Of a stretch of 64,000 nt of DNA, positions 8,605-16,945 are shown one piece after another. Position 1 is the first letter of the stretch. Every line of letters starts with the position of its first letter. Made by a program: the position numbers and the translations under genes. Location of the stretch: the NCBI RefSeq assembly GCF_040448305.1, contig NZ_CP148752.1, forward strand, positions 3,596,001 through 3,660,000, written 5' to 3'. The notes under the pieces were generated by a model. The model was not told the origin of the DNA, made no database searches, and worked only from the letters and a program-made list of their open reading frames with translations. Origin of the DNA: Pseudomonas fluorescens (lineage in GTDB: Bacteria; Pseudomonadota; Gammaproteobacteria; Pseudomonadales; Pseudomonadaceae).

Positions 8605-9954
8605 CTACCGCTCGGTCGAGCGATCCAGTCCCAGGCGATGCAGACGGCGCTTGAGCGCGTGCCGGGAAATCCCCAACAGGCTTGCTGCCAGGCCCTTATG
8701 GCCCGATGCGCGGCTTAGAGCATCGGTGACCAGATCACGCTCGGCGAGCTCGAGCTGCTCGCCCAGTACCAGTGGCTCGATCTGCAGGCCTTGCAATGCT
8801 GAAGGCAACATCGCCACGCTGATCGCCTGCCCCGGTGACAGTATGGTCAAGCGCTCTACCAGGTTTTTGAGCTCGCGCACATTCCCCGGCCAGCGGTGAC
8901 GGACCAATGCCTGGGCGCTGTCCGGCAGGAAGCGGATCGGTTCGACCCCTTCCTCTACAGCCTGGCGCCGAGCGAAATGCTGGGCCAGCAACAGCACGTC
9001 TTCACCGCGCTCGCGCAGTGAAGGAATATCCAGTGTGATCACGTTCAGGCGATAGAACAGGTCCTCACGAAACCGTCCCGATTGCACGTCATCGGCCAGA
9101 TCCCGATTGGTTGCCGCCACCACCCGCACATCCGCGCTACTCGCGGCACTGGCGCCCACGGCTCGGTAGCTGCCGTTCTCAAGAAAATGCAGGAGCTTGG
9201 CTTGAAGCGCCAGCGGCAATTCGCCGATCTCATCGAGAAACAGCGTGCCGCCATTTGCCTGACTGACCAGCCCGGCACGCTTTTGGTGAGCGCCGGTATA
9301 CGCGCCTTTTTCCGAACCAAACAACTCTGCCTCGATCAACTGCTCCGGCAATGCCGCACAGTTGACCTCGATAAACGGTTGCCCGCCCCGCCCGCTATGG
9401 TTGTGCAGGGCTTGGGCGACCAAAGTCTTTCCTGTGCCGGATTCTCCAAGCAACAAAATCCGCGTTGCGGAACTACGGGCAATGCGCCCCACCGCTGCGT
9501 GCAAGGTGCTCATCGCCGGGCTATGACCGAGCAGGCCAGCGGCCAGTTCATCACTCACCGCCACTGCGGGCTCTTCGCATCTGGCCAATGACAAGGTGCT
9601 GGTGATGGTCGCCAGCAGGTCGTCGAGTTCAAAAGGTTTTGTAAGGTAGTCAGTGGCGCCGCTTTTCACTGCCTGTACGGCGGCGCGGGTGTCACCGTGA
9701 GCGGAAATCATGATCACCGGCAGTCGTGCGTGAAGCTGGCGTATACCGTCCAACGTAGCCATGCCATCGATGCCCGGTAAGCCGAGGTCAAGCAGCACGA
9801 TATCGATGCCGGTGGTCTCCCCCGCCAACAACTCCAGCGCCGCCTCACCACTGCCGGCCGTGCTGATGCGCATTCCTTCACCGCGCAGGGCATAGCTGAG
9901 GGAGCGCACCAGCGCCTCTTCGTCATCTACTATCAAAACGTGAATGTCCGACAT
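8605..9954 (-). CDS. Sigma-54-dependent response regulator (NtrC family)
   Basis: A 449-residue activator with three domains. The receiver (about 1-120) carries the phosphoacceptor Asp in VLLDLGLPG. The AAA+ domain (about 140-370) has Walker A GESGTGKT, the sigma-54 contact loop as GAYTGA (Tyr replacing the usual Phe of GAFTGA), and Walker B LFLDEIGEL. The C-terminal Fis-type HTH is LLGISRHALKRRLHRLGL. It lies 7 bp downstream of its histidine kinase gene. It probably activates the promoter at 8371-8388 when phosphorylated. Confidence 0.92.
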   Translation of the reverse strand: MSDIHVLIVDDEEALVRSLSYALRGEGMRISTAGSGEAALELLAGETTGIDIVLLDLGLPGIDGMATLDGIRQLHARLPVIMISAHGDTRAAVQAVKSGATDYLTKPFELDDLLATITSTLSLARCEEPAVAVSDELAAGLLGHSPAMSTLHAAVGRIARSSATRILLLGESGTGKTLVAQALHNHSGRGGQPFIEVNCAALPEQLIEAELFGSEKGAYTGAHQKRAGLVSQANGGTLFLDEIGELPLALQAKLLHFLENGSYRAVGASAASSADVRVVAATNRDLADDVQSGRFREDLFYRLNVITLDIPSLRERGEDVLLLAQHFARRQAVEEGVEPIRFLPDSAQALVRHRWPGNVRELKNLVERLTILSPGQAISVAMLPSALQGLQIEPLVLGEQLELAERDLVTDALSRASGHKGLAASLLGISRHALKRRLHRLGLDRSTER

Positions 9955-9961
9955 CGGTGGT

Positions 9962-11677
9962 TTACTTCGCCTCGTTCCCTGGGGGCGCGGGGAAGTCCAG
10001 GATCACCTGAGTCCCTACGCCAAGCGTACTGATAATGTCCATGCGCGCACCGTTGGCATCCAGCAGTTGCTGACTGATGCTTAGCCCCAGCCCGGTACCC
10101 CGCGCCTTGGAGGTAAAAAACGGTTGGCGGATGCGCTGCAAGTCCGCCTCGGAAATACCGCATCCCTGATCAATGACCATGACTCGCACCTGCCCACCCC
10201 ATACTTGGGCGCACAGGCGCACGGGGCTCTGGTTGTCGCAGGCCTGGAAGGCATTCAAACAAAGGTTGACCAGGATCTGCCGGATCTGGTCCGGGTCGAC
10301 GTAAAGCTGCAAGCCTGGTTCTGTTTCGCACAGCAATTGCGGGTCGTCCGGCCCTGCCAGCCGGACGATCTGCTCGAATAACGACGCGACGGCAACCACC
10401 TCGGGTTGAGCCGGATGAGGCCTCCCATATTCCAACAGATCGCTGGTGACATGGGATAAGCGGTCGATTTCCTTGCCCAGGTCGATCAGCAAGTGGCGTC
10501 GCTCGGGCTCTTCTTCTCGGCGCAGCAAGGCTTGCACTGTAGTTTTCATGGTTGTCAGGGGATTGCGTACCTCATGGGCCACGCCCGTGGCAAAGGCCCC
10601 CAGTACCGCGAGATTTTCTGTCCGCACAGTGTTTTCCAACACATCCGCCAAGCGCGCGGCCATTACATTGAACGCCCGCGCTACATGGTTGATTTCGTCG
10701 TCACGGGGCTGTTCAGCCAGGCGATAACTGAGGTCGCCCATGGACAACTGATGAGCGCCCTGTAACAAGGTGCTGACCCGCGAGCGCAACTGTCGGGACA
10801 GAGTAAAAAACACTATGAGGATAAACACGATAAAACCAGCAGCTATCCAGTACAACCACCAGCGTGCATCGTTCAACGGCTTAAGGATGGCCCCAGGCTG
10901 CACTCTGAACACCAGTTGCCAACCGGGAATTATCTGGGGGCCGTCACGCCACTGATTCGGCGCCTCGACCGCGCGCCCGGTGGGGTCGATAAAGGCACCG
11001 CCTGGCACCCGCAGCAGCGGCGCAACCACCCCGCTCATCCCGGCACTGACGAGCAACTCGGTGAGCGATGCAAGGCGCAGGTGCAAGGCGATGCGCACGC
11101 GGTGATCGGTGCGACCATTGCGGATGGTCTTGCGGATCAAGAAGCCACCCGAGCGCCCGGGTTCGGCCAGCAATGGCCCGATCACTTCGATATCACCGAC
11201 CCACTGGATCGGCAGTCCGGCGATAGACCAATGAGTGTTGGCCCAATAGGGCTCACCAGAGGCGGCTTGCCCCGGCAGCACGTTGACCAAATGATCCTGT
11301 TCATCGAAAAACAACACGCCATACAGAAACGGAAAATCCGCTTCGATCTTGAGCAAAGACTCCACGTCACTGCCGGGGGCGGACTGATCGGCAATAAACC
11401 CCGGCATGTTCGGGTGATTGGACAATGCCGAGACCTGGTAAAAGCGATCATCGAGAAATGAAGACAAGCGGTTCGCTGTGGACAAGGCCTGGGCGTCCAG
11501 ACGTTCACCAGTCAAGCGATTGAGCAAATCTTTGGCCAATTGCTCATAGAGCACTGCCAGCATAATGAGGGCGATGCTCATCACAAAGACGGACAGCAAG
11601 GTATAGCGTGCCACCAGGCTGCCGTGCGGCCGGGCGAGCCAGTTGCGCAGCAAGCAGAAGTAAGCAGTACGATTCAT
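9962..11677 (-). CDS. Membrane sensor histidine kinase
   Basis: About 571 residues from the ATG at 11677 (an in-frame ATG at 11716 would add 13). One transmembrane helix at about 25-45 and a second near 270 enclose a periplasmic sensor domain of roughly 220 residues. HAMP follows, then an HisKA domain with the phosphorylated His in VAHEVRNPLTTMK, and an HATPase with N-box NLCLNAFQACD and G-boxes DQGCGIS and GTGLGLS. It pairs with the downstream sigma-54 response regulator. The ligand is unknown; the adjacent periplasmic binding proteins make a related small molecule plausible. Confidence 0.92.
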   Translation of the reverse strand: MNRTAYFCLLRNWLARPHGSLVARYTLLSVFVMSIALIMLAVLYEQLAKDLLNRLTGERLDAQALSTANRLSSFLDDRFYQVSALSNHPNMPGFIADQSAPGSDVESLLKIEADFPFLYGVLFFDEQDHLVNVLPGQAASGEPYWANTHWSIAGLPIQWVGDIEVIGPLLAEPGRSGGFLIRKTIRNGRTDHRVRIALHLRLASLTELLVSAGMSGVVAPLLRVPGGAFIDPTGRAVEAPNQWRDGPQIIPGWQLVFRVQPGAILKPLNDARWWLYWIAAGFIVFILIVFFTLSRQLRSRVSTLLQGAHQLSMGDLSYRLAEQPRDDEINHVARAFNVMAARLADVLENTVRTENLAVLGAFATGVAHEVRNPLTTMKTTVQALLRREEEPERRHLLIDLGKEIDRLSHVTSDLLEYGRPHPAQPEVVAVASLFEQIVRLAGPDDPQLLCETEPGLQLYVDPDQIRQILVNLCLNAFQACDNQSPVRLCAQVWGGQVRVMVIDQGCGISEADLQRIRQPFFTSKARGTGLGLSISQQLLDANGARMDIISTLGVGTQVILDFPAPPGNEAK

Positions 11678-12038
11678 GGCTTTTTTTGATTGTTTTTGTA
11701 AAGTCGCTGCCAGCATAGAGACGACAGCTTGTATCTGTCTATTCGTCTCGGTGGAAGTACGACTGCGAATTGTCGGAGGTACCCTCCTCCCCGCATATTC
11801 TGCGACACACTTGACGCTAACAGCTTCACGATCGCAGCAACCCGACCACCATCGCTAACCTGGAAGGTATCGCTCGCATGGCGAAGGCAAGGCGAACTTT
11901 CTTTCGTGGGGCGTGGCTGGAGTTAGCCCGTGGCTCCTCCCACAAATGGATGAGTGTTGATCACAGATGATGTGATCAATACAAAACCTGTGGGAGGAAG
12001 CTCACCGCAATAGTGTCAGATTGAGCGACTCAGGCCTG
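11678..12038. other. Intergenic region with a REPIN
   Basis: About 360 bp between the kinase gene start and the permease stop. It holds the kinase promoter region, with no sigma-70 or sigma-54 box that I trust, and the REPIN at 11935-11998. I see no gene in it. Confidence 0.5.
11935..11998. repeat. REPIN: two inverted REP ends around a palindrome
   Basis: CCTCCCACA and TGTGGGAGG at the ends are inverted REP cores. Between them lies TTGATCACA-gatga-TGTGATCAA (11957-11979), a perfect palindrome that forms the hairpin tip. The whole element has the structure of a Pseudomonas REPIN. The inner palindrome resembles a CRP/Vfr-like site but is more simply explained as part of the element. Confidence 0.6.
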
Positions 12039-13481
12039 TCAGTCAGCCATAGCCTCTTCTGCTACCTTTTTAGTAGTCTTGGGCGACTCAGCACCTTTGG
12101 CCGGCTTGGTATCCGCCGCCTTCAGATCCTTGGTAAATGTCCCATCCACCTCACCTTTGAAGAAGTTTTTGCCGTAGATCAGCAAACACAACACAACGCC
12201 AATCCCGAATGCCCAGCTCGCACCCTTGATCGCCAGTACCGCGCCGATCACGCCCGCGATACCCAAGTCGCGCTGGCTACGAGCTTCAAGGATGCCCAGA
12301 CGCACACTCACATAACCCTGGATCAGCAACGTCAGCGACAGGGCAACACCGAGAATCGGCTGTACCAGAGTCACTACCGGCAACAACAGCAGACCGGTGT
12401 TGGTCCCCCAACGGAACGACCCGACACCGCCGATGATCGATTTCATCGCCTTCGGCCCACCTTTAAAACGCTCGATCACCACCACCAGCATCGCCGCCCA
12501 TTTTGGGCCGCACATGGCGACATCCGGGCCAAAGATACTCATGAACGCATTACGCGCGCCGAAGATCAGGTGAGAGCGATCGGCGTTGTAGTCGACGACT
12601 TCATCAGTGCGGACAGTTTCTGCCTCATCGAGGAGCGATTTCGCACTGAGCACATCGCCGAAGACAATGATGTACACCGCCAGCATGGTCGGCAGCGCGG
12701 AGATGAACATCGACAGTGGCGGCATGCCCAGACCGAACACGGTGTAGTTGCTCCACAGCCCGGCGAAATCCGGTTTGCTGATGCCCCACTGAATGGTTGG
12801 CCATGGCGCCTCACCGAACAGCGGCGCAATCACCACTGCCAACAGAATGATCGGCAAGATGCCGAGCTTGGCGAAGTTCCACCAGAAGCGGTTGCGCTGC
12901 TTCAGTTCGTTGAAGTGCTGGGAGAAGATCAGATAGAAGGCGATGCCGACCGCAATGGAAACGGTCCAGGGCAGCACATTGAATTTACCGCCAACCTGGA
13001 ACACCGCGATCACAGCACTCAAGCCGGCACCGACGATAATCCCTGACTTGATCGCCGAGGGAACATATTCCACAACCTTCTTCGCCATCCCGGTCGCCCC
13101 TAGGGCAATTGAAAAAAACCCCAACATCAACTGGAAGGCAATCAAGGCGTGGACACGCTCCGGGCCCACTGGAAATTGAGCACAGTAAGCCATCAACAGG
13201 GGTACCGCCGGGGTGATCCAGCCAGGTACGGTCGGGTCACCGAGCAAATGGTGCACGAGGTAAAGCAAGCCGTTGAGCATCACGACGGCCAGTGCGACCT
13301 CAAATGGCATGCCGAGCAGTTCGGTCATCAGCGGAATGGCAGCCAGATCCACGGCACACATCAGCAAGCCTTGAAGGTAGTCCGGAAGCTCGATTTTGTA
13401 GTGAACAAACGGCAACCGAACCTTGAAAGGACCCAGCGGGATGTACGGGCTTTCGCTCCGTTGCGCAGTAGTGTTGGACAT
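12039..13481 (-). CDS. NCS2/SLC23-like multi-pass membrane permease
   Basis: Read from the ATG at 13481 (480 residues); an upstream in-frame ATG at 13586 would overlap the dehydrogenase gene and is rejected. About 12 hydrophobic segments, with xanthine/uracil-permease-like stretches (MPPLSMFISALPTMLAVYIIVFGD), suggest a solute transporter of the SLC23/NCS2 superfamily. The charged C-terminal tail (KPAKGAESPKTTKK) is cytoplasmic-like. It follows an iron alcohol dehydrogenase gene by 76 bp and probably shares its sigma-54 promoter, so the solute may be the alcohol substrate or a related compound. The exact substrate cannot be read. Confidence 0.75.
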   Translation of the reverse strand: MSNTTAQRSESPYIPLGPFKVRLPFVHYKIELPDYLQGLLMCAVDLAAIPLMTELLGMPFEVALAVVMLNGLLYLVHHLLGDPTVPGWITPAVPLLMAYCAQFPVGPERVHALIAFQLMLGFFSIALGATGMAKKVVEYVPSAIKSGIIVGAGLSAVIAVFQVGGKFNVLPWTVSIAVGIAFYLIFSQHFNELKQRNRFWWNFAKLGILPIILLAVVIAPLFGEAPWPTIQWGISKPDFAGLWSNYTVFGLGMPPLSMFISALPTMLAVYIIVFGDVLSAKSLLDEAETVRTDEVVDYNADRSHLIFGARNAFMSIFGPDVAMCGPKWAAMLVVVIERFKGGPKAMKSIIGGVGSFRWGTNTGLLLLPVVTLVQPILGVALSLTLLIQGYVSVRLGILEARSQRDLGIAGVIGAVLAIKGASWAFGIGVVLCLLIYGKNFFKGEVDGTFTKDLKAADTKPAKGAESPKTTKKVAEEAMAD

Positions 13482-13557
13482 TGAGTGCACCTGTTTTATT
13501 GGTCTTGTAATGGCAGACGCCCGAACCGGCAGGCTGGGGCGTCGCGGCTTTTCGGGA

Positions 13558-14706
13558 TCAGTAGGCTGCGCGGTAGATTTTCTCAATATCGGTGGCGGTC
13601 AACTTGCGCGGGTTGTTGCGCATCAAGCGGTCGATCTTACTGGCCTCTTCGGCCATCGCCGGGATGGCATCCTCAGGCACGTTGAAACTGCGCATACCGG
13701 TTGGGATATCCACCGCGGCACATAGATCCGCCATGGCTTTGACAGCCTGATCCGCCGCATCCTTGTCGTTCAGGTCGGCGACACGCACGCCCATGGCTTC
13801 GGCAATGTCACGGAAGCGCTCGACGCAGGCCATCTTGTTCCACTCCATCACGTACGGCAGCAGCAAGGCATTGCTGACACCATGGGCGATGTTGAACCGG
13901 CCGCCCAATGGGTACGCCAGCGCATGCACTGCGCCTACCCCGGCGTTACCGAAGGCCATGCCGGCCATCAGGCTGGCGGTGGCCATGTCTTCCCGGGCTT
14001 GGAGGTTGGACGGATTGGCATAAGTCTTGGGCAGCGCCTTGGCGATCAGCTTGATCGCACCCAGCGCAATGGCATCAGTGATGGGCGAAGCATTCACCGA
14101 AAGATAGGACTCGACCGCATGCACCAGCGCGTCGACACCGCTGGCCGCCGTCACACTGCGTGGACAAGTCAGGGTCATGATCGGGCTGACCAACGCTACG
14201 TCAGGCAGCAGGTAGTCGCTGACAATGCCTTTCTTCAGCTTCGCTTGCTTATCAGAAAAGATGGCCACGTTGGTCACTTCCGAACCGGTACCAGCGGTCG
14301 TCGGAATGGCAATCAGCACGGGGCCTTTGCGTTTCACCTGATCGACACCGAACAGTTCGGCCAGCGGGCCTTCATGTCCGGCAAACGCTGCGACGCCTTT
14401 GGCGATGTCGATTGCACTGCCGCCCCCCACAGCAATCAACCCGTCGTGACTGCCCTCGCGATAGGTGCGGGTACAGTCCTCAACAATGGCAATTTCAGGC
14501 TCCGGTTTGACCTGATCGAAAATGCCGTAACAGCGGCCACCCAACTGTGCCAGCGCCAAGTCCACAGTGCCGGACTGGACCAGAACGGCGTCTGTCACGA
14601 TCAGCGGGTTTTTGACATTGAGGCGGGTCAGTTCAGCCGAAAGCTGCTCGATAGCGCCTTGCCCAGTGATCAATTTGTTCGCGATTTTAAAAGCAGAGAT
14701 GTTCAT
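13558..14706 (-). CDS. Iron-containing alcohol dehydrogenase (ErcA/YiaY-like)
   Basis: A 382-residue group III dehydrogenase. It shows GGGSAID (nucleotide binding), PTTAGTGSEVT, and metal ligands in GVDALVHAVESY, VHALAYPLGG and IAHGVSNAL. The third such enzyme in the window, it is more like the classic short-chain alcohol dehydrogenases than the tandem pair at 1-2288. It is the first gene after the sigma-54 promoter at 14757-14773, with the permease gene following. The activator gene at 14889 lies immediately upstream in the same orientation. Confidence 0.9.
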   Translation of the reverse strand: MNISAFKIANKLITGQGAIEQLSAELTRLNVKNPLIVTDAVLVQSGTVDLALAQLGGRCYGIFDQVKPEPEIAIVEDCTRTYREGSHDGLIAVGGGSAIDIAKGVAAFAGHEGPLAELFGVDQVKRKGPVLIAIPTTAGTGSEVTNVAIFSDKQAKLKKGIVSDYLLPDVALVSPIMTLTCPRSVTAASGVDALVHAVESYLSVNASPITDAIALGAIKLIAKALPKTYANPSNLQAREDMATASLMAGMAFGNAGVGAVHALAYPLGGRFNIAHGVSNALLLPYVMEWNKMACVERFRDIAEAMGVRVADLNDKDAADQAVKAMADLCAAVDIPTGMRSFNVPEDAIPAMAEEASKIDRLMRNNPRKLTATDIEKIYRAAY

Positions 14707-14756
14707 AGTGCTCGTCCAGTGGATGTTGTTTTATTGGAAGACGTGCCATATGAGAT

Positions 14757-14773
14757 AGCGAAAGACGTGCCAA
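14757..14773 (-). promoter_or_regulatory. Sigma-54 promoter of the dehydrogenase/permease unit
   Basis: The minus strand reads TTGGCACGTCTTTCGCT. The -24 element is perfect, the -12 GC is present, and there are exactly 10 bp between GG and GC. One base of the -12 box differs from consensus (TCGC for TTGC). A second TGGCACGTCTT copy lies at 14733-14750 but lacks the -12 GC. The predicted start is near 14745, about 40 nt before the gene. Confidence 0.75.
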
Positions 14774-14846
14774 TACCCGCAAAGCCCTGCGGCATGGGCC
14801 TTTACGCAGTTCACACGAAAATAAGAGGGTTTTTACCGGTCAGTCC

Positions 14847-14864
14847 CGATTAGTTTTCTGATCG
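14847..14864. promoter_or_regulatory. Candidate activator site (GATTAG-N4-CTGATC)
   Basis: CGATTAG-tttt-CTGATCG is a near-palindrome with the same design as the perfect one at 14877-14896. The centres are 31 bp apart, three helical turns. It lies about 110 bp upstream of the predicted start, where a sigma-54 activator normally binds. Confidence 0.55.
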
Positions 14865-14876
14865 ATTTATTCGGGG

Positions 14877-14896
14877 CTGATTAGAATCCTAATCAG
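14877..14896. promoter_or_regulatory. Candidate activator site (perfect palindrome)
   Basis: CTGATTAG-aatc-CTAATCAG is a perfect 8-bp inverted repeat that overlaps the stop codon of the activator gene. It pairs with the site at 14847-14864 in spacing and motif. A terminator role is unlikely because the stem is AT-rich and no T-run follows on the minus strand. Confidence 0.55.
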
Positions 14897-16262
14897 AATG
14901 TTCCCAGCGTTTCATCTTCTGCACCACGGTCGCCTGACTCACGCCCAACGCCTTGGCCGCCAGGCGCGTGGTCTTGTGCACACGCAGCGCGGCACGAATC
15001 GCACTGCGCTCGGCGTTTTCCAATATCTTGCGCAGCGGTAAGCGGCTGTCATCGGTATTCAGCGGGTTGAGGTCGAGGATCTCCTCAGGCATGTCCAGTG
15101 CCTCAATAGTCCCGGTCTGATTGGTCACCACCAGCCGTTCGACGATGTTGATCAACTCGCGGATGTTGCCGGGCCAGGCGTAGTCGCTCATCAGATCGAG
15201 GGCTTCGAGACTCCATTGAACCTGGCGTTCATAACGGACATTGAATCTATCGAGGTAGTAATGCAGAAGCGGCAAAATCTCCTCACGACGCTCGCGCAGT
15301 GCTGGAATGTTGATCGGCACCACGTTGAGCCGGTAATACAGATCAGCCCGAAAACGACCTTCTGCCACCAGACGCTTGAGGTCGTGGTGGGTGGCACTAA
15401 TGATGCGCACGTCGACCTCCTTCAACTCCAGGCCACCGACCGGAATGAAGCGATTTTCTTCGATCACCTTGAGTAACTTGACCTGCACCGGCAGTGGCAA
15501 ATCACCAATTTCGTCGAGAAACAATGTTCCATGATGCGCCAATTCCAACAGGCCACGCTTGCCTTTGGGGCCTGCGCCTGTGAACGCTCCAGGCGCATAG
15601 CCAAACAGCTCGGCTTCAATCAAATTCTCGGGCAGTGCACCGCAGTTGAGCGCGAGAAATGGTTCACTGGCACGCGGACTGGCGTTGTGGATGAATTGCG
15701 CCACGAGGGTTTTTCCGACACCGGTTTCTCCCTGAAGCAGAACCTTCACCGAGCTACTGGCAACCTGCCGGGCCAGCGAGAAGACGCGGCCTGAAACCTC
15801 CTGATCGGCCATAAGCGGAGAACGCAGGAGGCTGTCTCGTTGACCAGCATGAAGTTTGGCGGTGCTGTTGCGCAGTTGTTTAAGCTGTTGCAACTCATCG
15901 CGCTCGTGTTTCATGCGCAGCAGTTCAGTCATGTCGCGTACGGTACTGACAACATATGAAATCCGGTTTTCAGCGTCGAGAATCGGCGTGGCGCTGACTA
16001 ACAATTTCTTGCCCTGACTCAGGCTCTGCATCACCGACACCGGCCGACCTTCATGCAATACACGCAGTGTGGCCGATTGCGAAAGAACGCCCTCCTTCAC
16101 CAGCTCCTGCATGGATCGGCCGATGAGATCAGCACCACTGAGCCCGGTCTGGCGCTCATAGGCTTGATTGACCTTCAGCGTCTTGCCGTCGCCATCAGTG
16201 ATGTAGACGCCGTCATGCAAAGCGTTGAGCAGTTCTTCGAAACTGGCGTCGTTGACGTTCAC
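14889..16262 (-). CDS. PAS-domain sigma-54-dependent activator
   Basis: A 457-residue bacterial enhancer-binding protein of the PAS-AAA-Fis type. The N-terminal PAS domain (about 5-115) shows LHDGVYITDGDG. The AAA+ domain carries Walker A GETGVGKT, the sigma-54 loop GAFTGA and Walker B LFLDEIGDL. The C-terminal HTH is AAKALGVSQATVVQKMKRW. There is no receiver domain, so it probably responds directly to a small ligand through PAS. Its gene lies immediately upstream of the dehydrogenase/permease unit with paired palindromes and a sigma-54 promoter between, and it is the obvious regulator of that unit. Confidence 0.92.
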   Translation of the reverse strand: MNVNDASFEELLNALHDGVYITDGDGKTLKVNQAYERQTGLSGADLIGRSMQELVKEGVLSQSATLRVLHEGRPVSVMQSLSQGKKLLVSATPILDAENRISYVVSTVRDMTELLRMKHERDELQQLKQLRNSTAKLHAGQRDSLLRSPLMADQEVSGRVFSLARQVASSSVKVLLQGETGVGKTLVAQFIHNASPRASEPFLALNCGALPENLIEAELFGYAPGAFTGAGPKGKRGLLELAHHGTLFLDEIGDLPLPVQVKLLKVIEENRFIPVGGLELKEVDVRIISATHHDLKRLVAEGRFRADLYYRLNVVPINIPALRERREEILPLLHYYLDRFNVRYERQVQWSLEALDLMSDYAWPGNIRELINIVERLVVTNQTGTIEALDMPEEILDLNPLNTDDSRLPLRKILENAERSAIRAALRVHKTTRLAAKALGVSQATVVQKMKRWEHSD

Positions 16263-16364
16263 CGGGGAGATTCCTTCGAGGGTGCGGAGCAGTTAAGTGT
16301 AAACGTTGTGCTGAGGGATTAAGAGTGACGGGAAGACAAGATACGACCAGATCTGCCGCTACGC

Positions 16365-16562
16365 TGTCCGCCCGCATCCACGATGACGTCGTGCTCGGTA
16401 TCGATCAGATAGTTCGCGGAACAGGCGAAAAACGCAGGGCCTCATGGAGCAGCGGTCCAGATCAGTCAGCGATAGGCGCTTCGGTAGCGTTTCGGCCAGA
16501 GCCTCTTTACTGAGTGCCTCAAGGTACTCACGCACGGCGCGGGTGTTCAGGGACGGATCGCT
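16365..16562 (-). pseudogene. IS1182-family transposase remnant
   Basis: On the minus strand, frame-broken translations read DPSLNTRAVREYLEAL, ETLPKRLSLTD and then NYLIDTEHDVIVD. These match the central part of IS1182-type transposases and closely resemble the plus-strand remnant at 29943-30885 (PKRLSLTD...NYPIDTEHGVIVDVE). Only this internal part survives and it is frameshifted. Confidence 0.7.
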
Positions 16563-16683
16563 TGTCGGTCTGCAGCGCCTTGGGCAATTGCAGCACTTTG
16601 GCCTGGACCGACACGTCGAGCGCCGCCGTAGGCTCATCGAGGATCAGCAGTTTTGACTTCAGCGCCAGGCCCGGGCGACAGCG
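16563..16683 (-). pseudogene. Duplicated fragment of the DppF-like ATPase gene
   Basis: About 120 bp aligned with 19987-20108 differ at roughly eight positions. The fragment covers the Walker B/D-loop region (LLILDEPTAALD) of the ATPase. It is abruptly joined to transposase sequence on one side and a LysR fragment on the other, so it is debris of a rearrangement, not a gene. Confidence 0.75.
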
Positions 16684-16871
16684 AGGCGTGCGAATGAACA
16701 GGGCTCACTGAGGTAGTCTTCGAGCTGCTTGATCTGACGGCTGACCGCGTCTTGGGTAACGTTCAGACCCAGCGCCGCTTGGCTGAAGCTGCGATGCCGG
16801 TCTATCTGACGCCTCTGGCAGGGGCTGATGCAAGTGTTGTTTGGGGTATTCGCGAGCGGGCTCGCTCCCAC
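16684..16871 (-). pseudogene. LysR-type regulator HTH fragment
   Basis: The minus-strand translation includes RSFSQAALGLNVTQDAVS followed by RQIKQLEDYLSEP, the wing and recognition helix of a LysR-family N-terminus. The frame is then lost, and no effector-binding domain is present. It differs from the intact LysR gene at 28856-29881. Confidence 0.65.
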
Positions 16872-16912
16872 AGGTTATGCGCTAAACCTGTGGGAGCGAG
16901 CCCGCTCGCGAA
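16849..16912. repeat. REP palindrome / probable terminator after the porin gene
   Basis: Arms of about 28 bp (16849-16876 and 16885-16912) are perfect reverse complements around an 8-nt loop. They contain the Pseudomonas REP core TGTGGGAGCGAGCCCGCTCG. The element lies 34 bp after the porin stop and may terminate or stabilise that transcript. Confidence 0.75.
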
Positions 16913-16945
16913 AAGGACGTTAGGGCTGTTGCCAAAAAATCCGGA

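Larger units (their letters stand above)
16263..16945. other. Graveyard of gene fragments and a REP
   Basis: There is no intact gene in these 680 bp. From left to right I see an IS1182 transposase fragment, a duplicated piece of the DppF-like ATPase gene, a LysR-type HTH fragment and a REP palindrome. Each is listed separately. Confidence 0.7.

Noticed and set aside
11957..11979. CRP/Vfr-like site TTGATCACA-N5-TGTGATCAA
   Set aside because: It lies symmetrically inside a REPIN whose tip it forms, which explains it without a regulator.
12021..13046. 341-codon open frame on the plus strand
   Set aside because: Antisense to the permease gene; His/Gln-rich shadow translation.
14733..14750. Second TGGCACGTCTT copy as a sigma-54 promoter
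   Set aside because: It lacks the -12 GC at the required spacing.
13882..14853. 323-codon open frame on the plus strand
   Set aside because: Antisense to the dehydrogenase gene and crosses its promoter; no protein-like features.
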